Below, piece after piece: positions 37,091 through 47,497 of a stretch of 64,000 nt of DNA. The DNA lies in contig NZ_WPYP01000004.1 of assembly GCF_013030985.1 (NCBI RefSeq), forward strand, positions 124,001 to 188,000, read 5' to 3'. How positions within the stretch are numbered: position 1 is the stretch's first letter; each line of letters begins with the position of its first letter. Source of the stretch: Ruegeria arenilitoris. GTDB taxonomy: Bacteria > Pseudomonadota > Alphaproteobacteria > Rhodobacterales > Rhodobacteraceae. The position numbers and the translations under genes were made by a program. The notes beneath the pieces are model-generated. The model had not been told where the DNA came from and did no database searches. It saw only the letters and a list, made by a program, of their open reading frames with translations.

Positions 37091-39424
37091 ATGACAGTCA
37101 AAGAAATCTTCGAAACCATGGATTACGGCCCCGCACCGGAAAGCGCAGCCGAGGCGCTGGCCTGGCTGGTCGATCAGGGCGACAAGTTCGGTCACTATAT
37201 CGACGGCGCCTTTACCAAGCCCGGCAAAGGGTTTGACAGCCGCAACCCGGCGACCGGAGAGGTGCTGGCCAAGCTGACGCAGGCGAAACAGGCTGACGTG
37301 GACGCTGCCGTTTCCGCCGCCCGCAAGGCGCAGCCGAAATGGGAGAAGCTGGGCGGCGCAGGCCGTGCGCGGTACCTTTATGCCATTGCGCGCCTGCTGC
37401 AGAAACACGCGCGGCTGTTTGCGGTGCTGGAAAGCCTGGATAACGGCAAACCGATCCGGGAATCGCGCGACATCGACATCCCTCTGGCGCAGCGGCACTT
37501 CTACTACCACGCCGGAATGGCGCAGTTGATGGAGAGCGAACTGCCCGACGCGCAGGCATTGGGTGTGTGCGGCCAGATCATCCCGTGGAACTTCCCGCTG
37601 CTGATGTTGGCGTGGAAAATCGCGCCGGCAATTGCGATGGGCAACACGGTGGTTCTGAAACCGGCCGAGTACACCTCGCTGACCGCGCTGCTGTTCGCCG
37701 ATATCTGCTCGCAGGCCGGTTTGCCCAAGGGCGTGGTCAACATCGTCACTGGCGATGGCGCCGTGGGCGAGATGATCGTGTCCTCGGACGTCGACAAGAT
37801 CGCCTTTACCGGCTCGACCGTTGTCGGTCGTCGTATCCGCGAGGCGACCGCAGGTTCGGGCAAGGAGCTGACCTTGGAACTGGGTGGCAAGTCCGCCTAC
37901 ATCGTGTTCGACGACGCCGATATTGATTCAGCTATCGAAGGGCTGGTCGATGCGATCTGGTTCAATCAGGGTCAGGTCTGCTGTGCAGGCTCTCGCCTGC
38001 TGGTGCAGGAGGGCATCGCCGATCGCTTCCACGACAAGCTGCGCGCGCGGATGGACAAGCTGCGCGTCGGTGATCCGCTGGACAAATGCATCGACGTGGG
38101 TGCGGTTGTGGACCCGGTCCAGTTGCTAACCATCAAGGGCATGGTCGAAAGCAATACCGCAGGTCATGTCCATCAGGCCGCGTGCGAGCTGCCTGAAAAC
38201 GGCTGCTACTACCCGCCGACTCTGATCTCGGGCCTAGAAACCTCCGATCCGCTGATGCAGGAGGAGATCTTTGGCCCGGTTCTGGTGTCCTCGACCTTCC
38301 GCACCCCGGAAGAGGCAGTTGAGCTGGCCAACAACACCCGCTACGGACTGGCCGCGACTGTGTGGACCGAGAACGTGAACCTCGCGCTGGATATCGCGCC
38401 CAAGCTGGTTGCCGGTGTGGTCTGGGTGAATGCCACCAACCTGTTCGATGCCGCTGCCGGGTTCGGCGGCGTACGCGAAAGCGGCTTTGGCCGTGAAGGC
38501 GGCTGGGAAGGGCTGAGCGCCTACACCAAGCCCAAAGGCAAGGCCAAGCCGCTGACCAAGGTCGAGGCGACCATGGGCGAAGGTGCTCCGGTCGATCCCA
38601 TTGACCGCACCGCGAAAATGTATGTGGGCGGCAAGCAAACGAGGCCCGACAGCGGCTATTCCAAGCCGGTCTGGGGCAAATCCGGCCTGCTGGGCCATGT
38701 CGGCCTTGCCAACCGCAAGGACGTGCGCAACGCGGTTGAGGCCGCGGCAGGTGCCAAAGGCTGGTCCAAGACCACCGGCCATCTGCGCGCGCAAATCCTG
38801 TACTACATCGGCGAGAACCTCTCGGCCCGTGCTGAAGAATTCGCCGCCCGTATCGACACCATGACCGGCAAGAAGGACGGCGCAAAAGAGGTCGAGGCCT
38901 CGATCCAGCGCCTGTTCACCGCCGCCGCCTGGGCCGACAAGTATGACGGTCAGGTGCATGGCGTTCCGATCCGGGGCGTTGCCATTGCCATGAAGGAACC
39001 GGTCGGCGTGATCGGTGCGCTCTGTGCGGATGAGGCACCTCTGCTGGGTCTGGTCTCGGCCATGGCTCCGGCGATTGCGATGGGCAACCGGGTGGTGCTG
39101 GCAGCAAGCGAGCCCTATCCGCTGGCAGCCACGGATTTCTACCAGATCCTCGAAACCTCGGACGTGCCCGCAGGTGTGGTCAACATCCTGACCGGCAGCC
39201 ATGCGGAACTGGCGAAACCTCTGGCCTCTCATCTGAACATGGATGCGGTCTGGTCGTTCTCGTCCACCGATCTGTCGAAAGAGATCGAGGTCGTCTCGGC
39301 CGGGAACCTGAAACGGACCTGGGTCAATAACGCGACGGCATTTGATTGGGGCGTGGACCATTCCCGCCGCTTCCTGCAGGCTGCGACCGAAATCAAGAAC
39401 ATCTGGGTGCCCTACGGCGAGTAG
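37091..39424 (+). CDS. Aldehyde dehydrogenase, ALDH16 family (double-domain)
   Basis: 777 residues, far longer than a normal ~490-residue ALDH. The N-terminal domain is complete: ELGGKSAYIVF with the general-base Glu, and catalytic Cys297 in NQGQVCCAGSR. After a linker (~490-540), a second truncated ALDH-like domain (PVGVIGALCADEAPLLGLVS ... NNATAFDWG) lacks a catalytic Cys. This is the ALDH16 plan, known structurally from the roseobacter Loktanella. Next to deoC, acetaldehyde oxidation is a reasonable guess. Confidence 0.9.
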   Translation: MTVKEIFETMDYGPAPESAAEALAWLVDQGDKFGHYIDGAFTKPGKGFDSRNPATGEVLAKLTQAKQADVDAAVSAARKAQPKWEKLGGAGRARYLYAIARLLQKHARLFAVLESLDNGKPIRESRDIDIPLAQRHFYYHAGMAQLMESELPDAQALGVCGQIIPWNFPLLMLAWKIAPAIAMGNTVVLKPAEYTSLTALLFADICSQAGLPKGVVNIVTGDGAVGEMIVSSDVDKIAFTGSTVVGRRIREATAGSGKELTLELGGKSAYIVFDDADIDSAIEGLVDAIWFNQGQVCCAGSRLLVQEGIADRFHDKLRARMDKLRVGDPLDKCIDVGAVVDPVQLLTIKGMVESNTAGHVHQAACELPENGCYYPPTLISGLETSDPLMQEEIFGPVLVSSTFRTPEEAVELANNTRYGLAATVWTENVNLALDIAPKLVAGVVWVNATNLFDAAAGFGGVRESGFGREGGWEGLSAYTKPKGKAKPLTKVEATMGEGAPVDPIDRTAKMYVGGKQTRPDSGYSKPVWGKSGLLGHVGLANRKDVRNAVEAAAGAKGWSKTTGHLRAQILYYIGENLSARAEEFAARIDTMTGKKDGAKEVEASIQRLFTAAAWADKYDGQVHGVPIRGVAIAMKEPVGVIGALCADEAPLLGLVSAMAPAIAMGNRVVLAASEPYPLAATDFYQILETSDVPAGVVNILTGSHAELAKPLASHLNMDAVWSFSSTDLSKEIEVVSAGNLKRTWVNNATAFDWGVDHSRRFLQAATEIKNIWVPYGE

Positions 39425-39449
39425 GGCTCCCGCATCACGGGAGGCCTAC

Positions 39450-40265
39450 ATGGATTTTGCAAACAAAACCGTCATCGTCATTGGCGGAACCAGCGGTATC
39501 AATCGCGGCATTGCCGAGGCCTTTGCGGCCTCGGGTGCCAAGCTGGCCGTCGCCAGCCGGTCACAGGAAAAAGTGGATGACACTGTCGCCGCGTTGAAGG
39601 CTGCGGGCGCGGCTGACGCCATTGGTGCCGCCTTTGATGTGCGTGACCCCGAGGCTGTGGCCGAGGGCCTTAAGCAATTCCACGACGCATTCGGTGACTT
39701 CGACGTTCTGGTGTCTGGCGCGGCAGGCAATTTCCCGGCACTGGCGGCCGAGATGTCGGTCAATGCGTTCAAAACGGTTATCGATATCGACCTGATGGGC
39801 ACCGTCCACGTGATGAAAGGGGCCTATCCGTACCTCAAACGCCCCGGTGCCAGCATCATCAACATCTCGGCGCCGCAATCCTATCTGCCTTACGAGGGGC
39901 AAGCCCATGTCTGCGCCGCCAAGGCGGGCGTTGATCAGATCACCCGCACCCTGTCGATGGAATGGGGTGTCGAGGGCATCCGCGTGAACTCGGTCGTGCC
40001 GGGCTTCATCGAAGGGACCGAAGGCGCGAAACGTCTGGCCCCCACCGAAAACGCCCATGAAGAACTGCGCCGCGATGTGCCTTTGGGCCGCTGGGGTCAG
40101 CCGCAGGATGTGGCCAATGCCTGTCTGTTCCTCAGTTCGGACCTGGCCAGCTATATCAGCGGCACGGTACTGGCCGTGGATGGCGCGCTGTATCAGCGCG
40201 GGTCAGGCAAATTTGGTCAGATGATGGGGCAGATGCTGCGCAGCGCGGCGGGGAAAAAGGGCTGA
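39450..40265 (+). CDS. SDR family oxidoreductase (DECR-like, no canonical Tyr)
   Basis: 271-residue Rossmann-fold enzyme: GGTSGINRGIAEAF nucleotide site, SGAAGNF, then INISAPQSYLPYEG and AHVCAAKAGVD with Lys158. The usual catalytic Tyr four residues before that Lys is Val154. Among SDRs the 2,4-dienoyl-CoA reductase group also departs from YxxxK, and the flanking sequence (TRTLSMEWGVEGIRVNSVVPG) agrees. ATG 39450 follows GGGAGG. Third gene after deoC and ALDH16; substrate unknown. Confidence 0.85.
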   Translation: MDFANKTVIVIGGTSGINRGIAEAFAASGAKLAVASRSQEKVDDTVAALKAAGAADAIGAAFDVRDPEAVAEGLKQFHDAFGDFDVLVSGAAGNFPALAAEMSVNAFKTVIDIDLMGTVHVMKGAYPYLKRPGASIINISAPQSYLPYEGQAHVCAAKAGVDQITRTLSMEWGVEGIRVNSVVPGFIEGTEGAKRLAPTENAHEELRRDVPLGRWGQPQDVANACLFLSSDLASYISGTVLAVDGALYQRGSGKFGQMMGQMLRSAAGKKG

Positions 40266-40285
40266 GGCGCACTCAGCCCCCTTTC
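40259..40285. terminator. Bidirectional terminator SDR / M16
   Basis: GGGCTGAG-gcgca-CTCAGCCC overlaps the SDR stop codon. On the minus strand it is followed by TTTTTCCCC, so it ends the M16-purH side operon well. On plus the tail (CCTTTC) is weaker. Confidence 0.78.
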
Positions 40286-40286
40286 A

Positions 40287-41597
40287 TCAGTTGGTGGTTT
40301 CCAGACCTTCGGGTTTACCGACAACGGTGAAATGCAACCCCTCGGGGTCGAGCAGTTCACCGGCCACACGGTTCACATCTTCCAGCGTCACCGCGTTCAC
40401 CTTGTCGTTGCGGGTGGTGATATAGTCGATGGGCAGATCATCCATCTGCATCCCGACCATGATCCCGGCGATCTGCCCGTTGCCATCAAACCGCAGCGGG
40501 TAGGCCCCGGTCAGATAGGTCTTGGCATCATCCAGTTCCTTCTGCGTCACGCCCTCGGACGCGGCCCGGGCCCATTCGTTGCGGATCACCTCGACCGCTT
40601 CGGCGATGCGGTCATTGCCCGAGGACACTGAGCCCAGATAGACCGAGGCCAGATCCTTGGGCACCAGATAGGTCGCCACACCATAGGTCAGGCCGCGCTT
40701 TTCGCGCACTTCCTGCATCAGGCGGCTTTCAAACCCACCACCGCCAAGAATGTGGTTCAGCACAAAGGCGGCAAAGAAATCGGGATCATGCCGGTCAATG
40801 CCCGCATGGCCAAACAGGGCCACCGATTGAGGCGTGTCGAATTCAACCACGCTGACCCCGCCGGGGATACCTACGTCAGCACGATCCGGAATGGGCTTGC
40901 CGGTCTCGGGCAGATCGGCCAGCAGCTTGTCCAGCAACGCGCCCAGTTCCTCGGGTGTGATATCGCCCACGGCACCGACATAGAGCCGATCCTTGGCAAA
41001 GACATTGTCATAGGCGGTCACAACATCGTCGCGGCTCAGCCCAGAGACGCTTTCGATCGTGCCCTTACCTTCGGTGCCATAAGGGTGGTCACCATAGGCC
41101 ATCCGCGCGAAATTGCGGCTGGCTATGTCGTTGGGGTCGGTCTGATCGGACCGCAGCCCGGACATAATCTGCGCCTTCACCCGTTCCACCGCGTCCTCGT
41201 CAAAGCGCGGCTCGTGAATGGTGGTACGCAGCAAGTCGATCACCTCATCGCGGTTCTCGGTGAGGAATTGCGCTGAGATCGACATCGTGTCGTCAGACGC
41301 GTTGTAACTGAACGAGGCCGCCAGCGATTCCAGCTCGCGCGCATAAGTGCGGGCATCCATGTCGCCTGCGCCCTCTTCGATCAGGCCGCTCATCAGGTAG
41401 GTGGCGCCACGCTTGCCGGGCTCGTCCAGCGAGGTACCGCCGCGAAAGCGCAGCTCCAGCGCGGTGAAGGGGATCGAGTGATCCTCGACCAGCCAGGCGG
41501 TGATGCCGCCGGGCGAGGTCACCTCTTCGATCTCGATCTCGGCCCAGGCGGGCAGTGCGATGACGAAAGCGATCAGGGTTGCGAATATGCGTTTCAT
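40287..41597 (-). CDS. M16 peptidase-like protein, non-catalytic partner
   Basis: 436 residues with signal peptide MKRIFATLIAFVIALPAWA. The M16 (pitrilysin) fold is kept, but the HxxEH zinc motif is replaced by ATYLMSGLIEEGAG, so it should not bind catalytic zinc. The arginine/tyrosine pair of the C-terminal half (RGLTYGVATYL) is present, as expected of the substrate-shaping half in a heterodimeric M16 pair. It overlaps the active partner by 4 nt. Confidence 0.88.
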   Translation of the reverse strand: MKRIFATLIAFVIALPAWAEIEIEEVTSPGGITAWLVEDHSIPFTALELRFRGGTSLDEPGKRGATYLMSGLIEEGAGDMDARTYARELESLAASFSYNASDDTMSISAQFLTENRDEVIDLLRTTIHEPRFDEDAVERVKAQIMSGLRSDQTDPNDIASRNFARMAYGDHPYGTEGKGTIESVSGLSRDDVVTAYDNVFAKDRLYVGAVGDITPEELGALLDKLLADLPETGKPIPDRADVGIPGGVSVVEFDTPQSVALFGHAGIDRHDPDFFAAFVLNHILGGGGFESRLMQEVREKRGLTYGVATYLVPKDLASVYLGSVSSGNDRIAEAVEVIRNEWARAASEGVTQKELDDAKTYLTGAYPLRFDGNGQIAGIMVGMQMDDLPIDYITTRNDKVNAVTLEDVNRVAGELLDPEGLHFTVVGKPEGLETTN

Positions 41598-42934
41598 TGC
41601 GTCACCTCATCGTCGCGCATCAGCCATCCGGTGACCGACGCCTCGGGTTGCAGCACCTCGCGGGCGGCGGCGATGATCTCATCCCCCGTCACGGCCTGCA
41701 GGATATCGGGCCAGGCCTGCACATCCTCGACCGTCAACCCGCTGGTCAGGGCGCGGCCATAGCGGTTGCCGATCCCGTCCACATTATCGCGGGCATAAGT
41801 CTGGGCCGCGCGCAGTTGCATCTTGATGCGGTCGAGATCTTCTTCGTTCACACCTTCGGTGATGAAATCGGCCACCGCCTGATCCATCGCGTCCTCGGCC
41901 TCTTGCAAAGACACGCCCTGCGCCGGAACAACCAGCAGATCGAAGGTCGTGTCGTCCAGCGAAACGCCGCGGTAGAAGGCCCCGGCATAAACGACCATTT
42001 GCTGCTCGAACTGCAGCTTTTCGTTCAGGTACGACGTGGTGCTGCCACCCAGCAGCTCGGCCAGAAGGAACAGCGCTGCGGCTTTCTGCTGCTCACCCGG
42101 ATCGCGTTCGGGCGCCAGATAGCTGCGCTGAACATAGGGCTGCGACACCCGCGCATCCTTGAAGGTCAGGCGACGTTCGGAAGTCTGCGGCGGCTCTTGC
42201 GAGCGCACCCGTTCGGGCAGGTCCGGGTTGGCCGGGATGACACCGTAATACTGCTCGGCCAGTGCTTTGACCGCATCGGGCTCCACATCGCCGGTCACCA
42301 CCAGAATGGCGTTATTGGGCGCGTAATGGGTCTGGTAGAAGGACAGCGCGTCCTCCATGTCCAGCGTCTCCATCTCGTGCCGCCAGCCGATGATCGGCAC
42401 GCCATAGCGATGGTTAAGATATTGTGACGCGCCCATCTGCTCGCCGAACAGGGCGCGGGGGCTGTTGTCGGTGCGCTGGTTGCGTTCCTCAAGGATCACA
42501 TCGCGTTCGGTGACGATGTCCTCTTCGCTCAGGCGGATGTTGCGCATCCGGTCCGCCTCCATCCGCATCATCAGCTCCAGCCGGTCGGCGGCGACGCGTT
42601 GGTAATAGGCAGTGTAGTCATAGGACGTAAACGCATTGTCATTGCCGCCATTGGCCGCAACGGTGGCCGAGAACTCACCCGGGGCCAGCGTATCGGTGCC
42701 CTTGAACAGAAGGTGTTCCAGAAAATGCGCCACACCGGACGATCCGACCGGCTCATCCGCTGACCCGGCCCGATACCAGACCATATGCTGCACGACCGGC
42801 GCGCGGTGATCTTCTACCACAACGACATCCATGCCGTTATCCAGCGTGAAGGTTGTGACCGCCTCGTGCCCTTCTTTGGCAATCAAGGGGGTGGCGGCGA
42901 CAAGGGCGGCAGACAAGGCCAGAGCCCGAACCAT
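41594..42934 (-). CDS. M16 family zinc peptidase, catalytic partner
   Basis: 446 residues, periplasmic by its signal peptide (MVRALALSAALVAATPLIA). The zinc motif HFLEH is at 70-74, and the downstream Glu is in the RNIRLSEEDIVTERDVILEE region. ATG 42934 has GGAGG seven bases upstream, preferred to the in-frame start at 42967. Pairs with the next, inactive M16 protein. Confidence 0.92.
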   Translation of the reverse strand: MVRALALSAALVAATPLIAKEGHEAVTTFTLDNGMDVVVVEDHRAPVVQHMVWYRAGSADEPVGSSGVAHFLEHLLFKGTDTLAPGEFSATVAANGGNDNAFTSYDYTAYYQRVAADRLELMMRMEADRMRNIRLSEEDIVTERDVILEERNQRTDNSPRALFGEQMGASQYLNHRYGVPIIGWRHEMETLDMEDALSFYQTHYAPNNAILVVTGDVEPDAVKALAEQYYGVIPANPDLPERVRSQEPPQTSERRLTFKDARVSQPYVQRSYLAPERDPGEQQKAAALFLLAELLGGSTTSYLNEKLQFEQQMVVYAGAFYRGVSLDDTTFDLLVVPAQGVSLQEAEDAMDQAVADFITEGVNEEDLDRIKMQLRAAQTYARDNVDGIGNRYGRALTSGLTVEDVQAWPDILQAVTGDEIIAAAREVLQPEASVTGWLMRDDEVTQ

Positions 42935-43016
42935 GGGGCGTCCTCCGTTTCGTTCAATGGTGTTCAAACTACGGTGGTGCAGCGCAGGTTCAAGGCCGAT
43001 GACGGAAAGTTAAGAT

Positions 43017-43535
43017 TTATTCATCCGCCGGAGGCGCCGATGGCGTCTCAATCCCTGCGCGGCGCGCCGCTTCGTTTTGCGCATCGGCATCAAGCGCCTG
43101 ACGGTCGTATACCTGCGAATAGCGGTCCACCTTGAACAGGCGCAGACGGGTCAGGCGGCCCTGCTTTCTGCGGAATTCGGCGTCTTCGGCTTCAACCACC
43201 TGCCGCGTGTTGGACGGCACGCCATAGCGGCTGGATGCAGTCACAAGCGCCGCGTCGGAGGACGGGATGGCGGCATTCGGATTCAACGCCGCCTCACTGC
43301 CGCCCAGTGCCACAATTGCATCCGCCTTCGGATTCGGGTCGGTCAGGTTTGTCCCGCCCGGCGTGGGGGCAGGCAGAAACTTGTAGTCTTTGGGCTGCGT
43401 CAGCGGTTCCACTGGCATGACCGAGAATTCATCTGGCCCCTGTCCCGGCGCCTCAAGGTGGCGCAGACCGACATCGGAACATCCCGCAACCGCAAAGGCC
43501 AATGTCACAACAAGTATGGAACGCGGCAACCGCAT
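43017..43535 (-). CDS. DUF3035 lipoprotein
   Basis: 172 residues with a lipobox signal (TLAFAVAGC, lipidated Cys19). Conserved family segments are GPDEFSVMPVEPLTQP and a proline-rich middle, with a basic C-terminal helix. Function unknown; outer-membrane or periplasmic attachment is likely. It sits between lspA and the M16 pair, all on the minus strand, a common Rhodobacterales order. LspA would process its signal peptide. Confidence 0.85.
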   Translation of the reverse strand: MRLPRSILVVTLAFAVAGCSDVGLRHLEAPGQGPDEFSVMPVEPLTQPKDYKFLPAPTPGGTNLTDPNPKADAIVALGGSEAALNPNAAIPSSDAALVTASSRYGVPSNTRQVVEAEDAEFRRKQGRLTRLRLFKVDRYSQVYDRQALDADAQNEAARRAGIETPSAPPADE

Positions 43536-43585
43536 CAGAGTCTCCAGCCAGTTTCAGGCGCTTGTATCGCATATCACCCGGCGCG

Positions 43586-44056
43586 TCACGAGGGCTTTTT
43601 GCCCTCGAACAGCACAAGCCCGATGGCGCCTGCAAAGATGAACACATCGGCCAGATTGAACACAAACGGGTTGTTGATGCCACAGCAGGACATGTTCAGG
43701 AAATCCAGAACATAGCCATAGATCACCCGGTCCAGCACATTTGCCAGCGCCCCGCCGATCAGCAACCCGCCGCAGAACAGCATCAGCTTGGACGGGGTCG
43801 TGCGGATCAGCCAGATCAGCACGCCGATCGAGATGGCCAGCGAGATACCGATCAGCACCCAGCGGGCGGCGTCGGTATCACCCTGAAACAAACCAAAGTT
43901 GATGCCCCGATTCTCACCGTATTTGAACACCAGCAAGGGCGGCAGTACGTCGATAGTGCCCTCGGCCACGCGCATCACGTGAACGACCAGATACTTGCTG
44001 ACCTGGTCGATCAGAAACGCGGCCAGCGCAGCCCAGAGCAGAAGGCGATAGCGCAT
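43586..44056 (-). CDS. lspA: Lipoprotein signal peptidase
   Basis: 156 residues, four transmembrane helices. The aspartyl protease pair is Asp109 (GGALANVLDRVIYG) and Asp137 (VFNLADVFIF). The conserved NRGINFGLF loop is present. It cleaves prolipoproteins after lipidation. Its ATG overlaps the purH stop by one base. Confidence 0.95.
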   Translation of the reverse strand: MRYRLLLWAALAAFLIDQVSKYLVVHVMRVAEGTIDVLPPLLVFKYGENRGINFGLFQGDTDAARWVLIGISLAISIGVLIWLIRTTPSKLMLFCGGLLIGGALANVLDRVIYGYVLDFLNMSCCGINNPFVFNLADVFIFAGAIGLVLFEGKKPS

Positions 44057-45645
44057 CAGTGACGGAAATGGCGCATGCCGGTGAAGACCATGGCCAGACC
44101 GGCGTCATCCGCAGCTGCAATCACTTCGTCGTCGCGCATCGAGCCGCCGGGTTGGATGACGCAGGTGGCCCCCGCCTCGGCGGCCTCCATCAGACCGTCG
44201 GGGAAGGGGAAGAACGCGTCAGACGCCACGGCCGAGCCGATGGTCAGCGGTTGGGCAAGGCCCAGCGTTTCAGCCATGCGTTCGGCTTTTTTGGCAGCAA
44301 TAAGCGCCGAGTCCACGCGGCTCATCTGGCCCGCACCTACACCCACGGTGGCGCCGTCCTTGACGTAAACGATGGCGTTGGACTTGACGTGTTTCGCCAC
44401 TTTCCACGCAAACAGCAGGTCGCGCATCTGCTCCTCGGTCGGGGCCTTCTTGGTGACAACTTTCAGGTCATCCATACCGACAAAGCCGTTATCCTTGTCC
44501 TGTACCAGCAGGCCACCGGCCACCTGACGCACGGTTTTGCCGCCTGCGGTCACGTCCGGCAGGCCTTCGGTGGTCAGCAGGCGCAGGTTTTTCTTGGCGG
44601 CAAAGATCGCCTTGGCCTCGTCCGATGCGCCGGGGGCGATCACGACCTCGGTAAAGATCCCGGTGATTTCCTGCGCGGTTTCAGCGTCCAGCGGCTGGTT
44701 CAGCGCGACGATGCCACCAAAGGCCGAGGTACGATCGCAGTCAAAGGCCGCTTTGTAGGCCTCCAACAGAGTCGCGCCTTTGGCTACGCCACAGGGATTG
44801 GCGTGTTTGATGATGGCACAGGCGGCGCCTTGTGCCGGGTCGAACTCTGCCACCAGCTCAAACGCCGCATCGGTGTCGTTGATGTTGTTGTAGCTCAGCT
44901 CCTTGCCCTGATGCTGTACGGCGGTCGCAACGCCGGGGCGGTTGGTGCCATCGGTGTAGAAGGCAGCCGACTGGTGGCTGTTCTCACCATAGCGCAGGGT
45001 CTGTTTCAGCTCACCGGCAAAGGCGCGGCGTTTCGGGGCCTCAAGCTCCAGCGCGTCGGCCAGCCAATTGGACACGGCGGTGTCATAGGCGGCGGTACGG
45101 GCATAGGCCTTTTGCGCCAGTTTGCGGCGGAATTTCGGGCAGGTCGCGCCATTATGCTGGTCCATGTCACCCAACAGTTTCTGATAATCCTCGACGTCTA
45201 CGACGACGTTGACGAAAGCATGATTCTTGGCCGCGGCGCGGATCATCGCCGGGCCGCCGATGTCGATGTTTTCGACACATTCATCGTAATCGGCGCCCTT
45301 GGCCACGGTGGCCTCGAACGGGTAGAGGTTCACCACCAGCAGGTCGATCGCACCAATGCCGTGCTCGGTCATAGCCGCAACGTGGGTGTCGTTGTCGCGC
45401 AGCGCCAGCAGGCCGCCATGCACCATCGGGTGCAGGGTTTTCACGCGGCCATCCATCATCTCGGGGAAGCCGGTCACCTCGCTCACATCCTTTACCGAAA
45501 GTCCGGCATCGCGCAGCGCCTTTGCGGTGCCGCCGGTCGACAGCAGTTCGACCCCGCGCTCGGACAGCGCCTGTCCCAGTTCGATCAGTCCGGTCTTATC
45601 GGATACGGAAAGCAACGCGCGGCGCACGGGGTGAAGGTCGGTCAT
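44056..45645 (-). CDS. purH: Bifunctional AICAR transformylase / IMP cyclohydrolase
   Basis: 529 residues, the standard PurH length, catalysing the last two steps of IMP synthesis. N-terminal IMP cyclohydrolase ([28 protein letters not shown]) and C-terminal AICAR formyltransferase with KHANPCGVA and FPFPDG. ATG 45645 (MTDLH) fits family starts. The 22-residue open-frame extension to 45711 overlaps the heparinase gene. Confidence 0.96.
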   Translation of the reverse strand: MTDLHPVRRALLSVSDKTGLIELGQALSERGVELLSTGGTAKALRDAGLSVKDVSEVTGFPEMMDGRVKTLHPMVHGGLLALRDNDTHVAAMTEHGIGAIDLLVVNLYPFEATVAKGADYDECVENIDIGGPAMIRAAAKNHAFVNVVVDVEDYQKLLGDMDQHNGATCPKFRRKLAQKAYARTAAYDTAVSNWLADALELEAPKRRAFAGELKQTLRYGENSHQSAAFYTDGTNRPGVATAVQHQGKELSYNNINDTDAAFELVAEFDPAQGAACAIIKHANPCGVAKGATLLEAYKAAFDCDRTSAFGGIVALNQPLDAETAQEITGIFTEVVIAPGASDEAKAIFAAKKNLRLLTTEGLPDVTAGGKTVRQVAGGLLVQDKDNGFVGMDDLKVVTKKAPTEEQMRDLLFAWKVAKHVKSNAIVYVKDGATVGVGAGQMSRVDSALIAAKKAERMAETLGLAQPLTIGSAVASDAFFPFPDGLMEAAEAGATCVIQPGGSMRDDEVIAAADDAGLAMVFTGMRHFRH

Positions 45646-45667
45646 GGGTCCAAAGGTCCTTTTGGCG

Positions 45668-47407
45668 TCAGTCAAACTCGGGCTCGTCCCGGTGCAGGTC
45701 GCGCACGGCATAGGCTGTATCCTGTGCCTTGCTCAACGTCCACTGGATGCGGGTCGCATACTCCATTGCGCGCCCGGATAGAACGATCTGTTTTGTCGCG
45801 CGGGGCTTTAATCGGCCTTTTTCAAGATAAACGCTTGGTTCGACGGCCAATTTTGCAACACCGTCATGGCGGAAAACCCAGATCTCACCGCTTTTGAGCG
45901 CCATCGACACCGCCGCGCCGCCCAAATCGATGGCCGCATCCACATCCGGATGCAGGTGAAACCGGACGTCATAGCGAACGCCCTTGAGGCCCGAAGCATC
46001 CATCGCCTTGTCGAACTGCCGCTTGGCCTTGTCGGTGGCAGTCAGCAGAATATCCTCACCCGTCAGCTCGCGCCCGTCAAAGCGCAGCTCGAACGTGCGG
46101 GCATGGGTCAGGCCAAAAGTCCTGGTGTAGCCGTCATGCCCGACCATAAAGCGCGTGCCCTCAAAAGCCTCTTCGAAGTCGACCGGCACTTCCTGCGGCG
46201 CATCGACCAGCGCTTCGTTTTCGCCGCCATTCCCCGCCGGGGCCAGCCGGGCACTGGAATAGCCATCCAGGCACAGGGTCGAATGCGATGGCGTCGCGCG
46301 CCCGGCCCGCCGCCATTCCGACCCGAAACTCTCGCCCGAGCCGCAATTCACGATCAAGGGTCGCCGCCCCGAAGTCAGCTCGAACGCAAGGGTCGAGGCA
46401 TGGGCATTGAGGGACGCGGCCCCCTTGGGTGGCACGCTTGCATCCACGATCACGCTGGTCCGCGCGGCATAGAGCCGGGAAAACCCCATCGCCAAACCAT
46501 TCGCGTGCTGTGGCCGTACGCCGCTTTGGGCCAGCGCCTGATCCAGCCGCCCTTCGACCCCGCGCCCGCCACCGTGAAACCGGGCCAGCGCACCATCGGA
46601 ATGGCGCAGGCTGCGCAGCGTTGGCGCCATCCGCTTGATTGCCTCGGCCTGCGCCGCCGGTGTTCCCCGCCCCAGATCGCCCAGCGCGGCCGAGGTCCAG
46701 GACAGCAGGGTGAACACATCCAGCAACTCTTCGGGGTTGCGGGTGGGAATGCCGCCCTGCGCGTCGATCTGTTTTTCACATTCTTTCGCCAGCGCACGCA
46801 GGGCCGGATCGGCCATCTGCTCCAACCCTTTCAGCGCAAGCCCCGCCTGAACCAGCCCGGCCAGCGCCTCGAACCGGGGCAACCCCGGTGTGGCCGCGTG
46901 CCAGCGTTTGGACAGGAACCATGTCTGCTGCGCCAGCGCGCGGAAGAAGGCTTTGGCCTGCGTCTCATCCATCCCGCGCAGCAGGAACGCCGCGTGATTG
47001 ATCCACCGCATCACCCGCCGTCCGGTCAGGTCGGGTGCCCATCCCGGCCCCTGCCCGCGACCGTGCGCATCAATCCAGCCCCAGACCCAGCGCTGCGCCT
47101 TTTCGCGGGCGCGCATGTCGCCGACCGCAGCCAGATCGTCCAGCCAGGCAAACCCATGGCGTTCGTTGTCAAACCCGGTGCTTGGCGCGGTGACATCCCA
47201 AAGGTTGGTGTCCTGCGCCTCAACCAGATACCCGGCAAACAACAGATTGCCCGCCACCAGCTGCCGCCCGCGCGCGAAGGACCCGACAGTGCGCGGCTCA
47301 GGCTCGGTCACAAACCCGCTGACCGCCTTGCGCCGCTGGCTGAGCCGCGCATAGAGACGGTTCCGGAACCGCGCCCATCGGTTGGTCATGGTATCTGAAT
47401 TCGACAT
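45668..47407 (-). CDS. Heparinase II/III family protein
   Basis: 579 residues, alpha/alpha toroid plus beta-sandwich ([42 protein letters not shown], the family's C-terminal domain). No signal peptide is evident, which is odd for a polysaccharide lyase. In Rhodobacterales it is a fixed neighbour of rsmB and purH, so a housekeeping envelope role is possible. The start may be 47407 (preferred) or ATG 47389. Confidence 0.85.
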   Translation of the reverse strand: MSNSDTMTNRWARFRNRLYARLSQRRKAVSGFVTEPEPRTVGSFARGRQLVAGNLLFAGYLVEAQDTNLWDVTAPSTGFDNERHGFAWLDDLAAVGDMRAREKAQRWVWGWIDAHGRGQGPGWAPDLTGRRVMRWINHAAFLLRGMDETQAKAFFRALAQQTWFLSKRWHAATPGLPRFEALAGLVQAGLALKGLEQMADPALRALAKECEKQIDAQGGIPTRNPEELLDVFTLLSWTSAALGDLGRGTPAAQAEAIKRMAPTLRSLRHSDGALARFHGGGRGVEGRLDQALAQSGVRPQHANGLAMGFSRLYAARTSVIVDASVPPKGAASLNAHASTLAFELTSGRRPLIVNCGSGESFGSEWRRAGRATPSHSTLCLDGYSSARLAPAGNGGENEALVDAPQEVPVDFEEAFEGTRFMVGHDGYTRTFGLTHARTFELRFDGRELTGEDILLTATDKAKRQFDKAMDASGLKGVRYDVRFHLHPDVDAAIDLGGAAVSMALKSGEIWVFRHDGVAKLAVEPSVYLEKGRLKPRATKQIVLSGRAMEYATRIQWTLSKAQDTAYAVRDLHRDEPEFD

Positions 47408-47497
47408 GACGCTCGTTACTCTGCCCCTTGCGCTCTGCTGGCGCTTGAGACCCAACGATAGACCGCACAGATCGTCAAGTCACCGAAAAGCGTCGTG

